The position numbers and the translations under genes are program-made. Positions 62,403 to 64,000 of a stretch of DNA of 64,000 bases are shown here, in pieces. The first letter of the stretch is position 1. Each line of letters opens with the position of its first letter. The DNA comes from Diprion similis (lineage: Eukaryota; Arthropoda; Insecta; Hymenoptera; Diprionidae), in assembly GCF_021155765.1 (NCBI RefSeq), contig NC_060106.1, positions 4,905,501-4,969,500 of the forward strand, in the 5' to 3' direction. A model generated the notes under the pieces. It had not been told where the DNA came from. It saw only the letters and a list, made by a program, of their open reading frames with translations, and searched no databases.

Positions 62403-64000
62403 ACCTTGCTTTTGAAAATAAGAGAACTACTCTGGACATTGAACAACCGGGAGTTGTACATGCTGGAGAAATTGCTTTGCTCGAACGAAGAACCGTCAGC
62501 GCCGTTGACGCAAGGGACGAAATCAATTTGCCAAGATTTTCCTGACCTCGAGGAATTTGTACATAATTTTTATACGGGGTATCCAAATTGTAAAGAGTTC
62601 ATTGTTGATTTTTATACTGTGACGAAAAATACTGGGAACAATATGGACGAAGTGGCGAACGACGCTGTTCAAATAATTGACGAAGACTGTAATAATATGA
62701 CTGATACACGTGATACCAACAACGTAGATGTATCGAGTTTGGAGTACAGATCTCAAAATGATAAGAGTAAGCAGTGTTGTAAGAATGAAACAATAATAAA
62801 TACAAGGCCTGAAAACTTAATCTTGTCAGTGGATGGTGAGGAAAGTCATCACGGTGTTGGTCGTAATGCGATAACCGAGGCTAATGCTGTGATTCATAGT
62901 CAAGACAAAGAAACTGCGCGTATACTAAGGATACTGGGAGAGAATGGTGAAAATTCAGGAAGATCGATCAGATCGTGTAAAGAGGACGAACAGAGTTCTC
63001 GCAGCTGTGAAATAGTTGAGTTGAGTTCAGTAAATATCGTTCCTAGGCAAGAAGACTTAAATAGCACAGTTGATAGTCTGAACAATTCGGGACAGAGTGA
63101 TAATAATCCAGGTATAAATACTCATAATTTGGATGCAGAAAGCGAGGGGAGTTCGACTAGCAGCGCGGCACCACTCTCTGTAAATAACTTATCAAAAGAA
63201 GAGAGCAGGCGAGACAGCTTGCAGAATGACGAAAGCTATTTAAACCCTGATATCTCTGAAATCTTGGGAACGTCGGAAAGTAACGAAGTTTTGCAAACGC
63301 AATATCTACTTAACCAGGTGTCGCATGAAAACAACGTTACTGGTGACGGAATGCATGTACAAAATTCTCTGCCTGACATCGAATCGAAAAAGCTGATATC
63401 CGAGGCTAATAAAACACTGTCTAATTTATTGTCGGATGGCGAATGTCCAAATGAGATCTCTGAACAAACTGACTCTGGTATATGCACTGTGATATCGTCT
63501 GAAAACACAAGTCTCTATGACAAAAGTCCCGAAGAGAAGAGAACCTTCCCACGTGATGCTGAACACAATTGCGAAGATGATGAGGAGGATATTGAAGAAA
63601 ATACAAGCTACTCTTGTTCCAAAATAAATTCGCCAAAACGAAAGAATTCTAACATATCAGAAAATTCTTGCGTTTGTAGCCTGCGAAGCTCAAAGACTGT
63701 TACTTCATTGGATAGTTCGATTGAAGTCCATGCTTTAAGTTCAAACGGTTTAGATAGCGCTAAAAACATTCCAAAGATATCTTCGAATTTTGATGGTACG
63801 AACGAAGAATTTGTTGGTTTAGCTTATGGTAATGGTCAGATATCTGTTTGCGAAGCAAATCAAACCAGCTTTCAGATAAACTATTCTGAAAATTGGGAGA
63901 ATTTGAATCTTAACATTGACGCGTCGACATCGCGAAAAGAATTCTGGAGTGACTTGAAGTGTGAAAATTGTCCATCAACATCGCAGAAGATAGACGTGAT
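62403..64000 (+). CDS. lst2: lst2, coding exon 4 (runs off the window)
   Basis: The frame stays open for 532 codons to the window end, bringing the protein to at least 800 residues. It starts TLLLKIRELLWTLNNRELYMLEKLLC, the end of the conserved N-terminal domain. After about residue 350 the sequence becomes a long Ser/Asn/Glu/Asp-rich, probably disordered region with an acidic patch (EDDEEDIEEN). That is usual for the middle of LST2 proteins, whose FYVE zinc finger (PI3P-binding) sits at the C-terminus and must lie beyond 64000. No splice site is needed or obvious within this stretch. Confidence 0.93.

Overview
The window is insect nuclear DNA: AT-rich, intron-rich, with canonical GT-AG introns, many microsatellites and short palindromic DNA elements. 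Three conserved protein-coding genes can be read with good support; all else is intronic, intergenic or repetitive. A hymenopteran (possibly a sawfly or other basal lineage) is my best guess from the corazonin precursor layout, but the sequence does not settle it.

Layout. (1) 1-28750: the TLX-class homeobox gene C15/clawless on the + strand. Its three coding exons (2871-3603, 18270-18498, 27642-27879) join in phase into a 399-residue protein and are separated by introns of 14.7 and 9.1 kb. The introns hold candidate control elements, including a Polycomb-response-like cluster near 15.4 kb and a block of homeodomain sites at 7.4-7.8 kb, plus several foldback elements. (2) 28.7-39.4 kb: intergenic DNA with three foldback elements and one GC-rich block. 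(3) 39486-40762, - strand: the neuropeptide gene corazonin, with two coding exons and a probable untranslated first exon carrying a TATA-like box and initiator. (4) 40.8-47.5 kb: intergenic DNA with a TATA/initiator pair pointing the other way. (5) 47.5-64.0 kb, + strand: lateral signaling target protein 2 (lst2/ZFYVE28), with a 12-codon first coding exon, a 13.3 kb first intron and three further exons; the last runs off the window before the FYVE finger.

The genes do not form an operon or pathway. C15 is a developmental transcription factor, corazonin a secreted hormone, and lst2 an endosomal regulator of receptor signalling. The most interesting non-standard signals are: at least six palindromic non-autonomous element families (three with two copies here, one pair in opposite orientation flanking corazonin); an excess of YY1/Pho-type GCCATYTTG sites, including a 16-mer shared by both C15 introns; two identical NRF1-type 12-mers that hint at a second lst2 promoter; and a small coding-like exon with its own poly(A) signal inside lst2 intron 1. 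I found no CRISPR array, rRNA or convincing tRNA, and no clearly novel multi-gene system.
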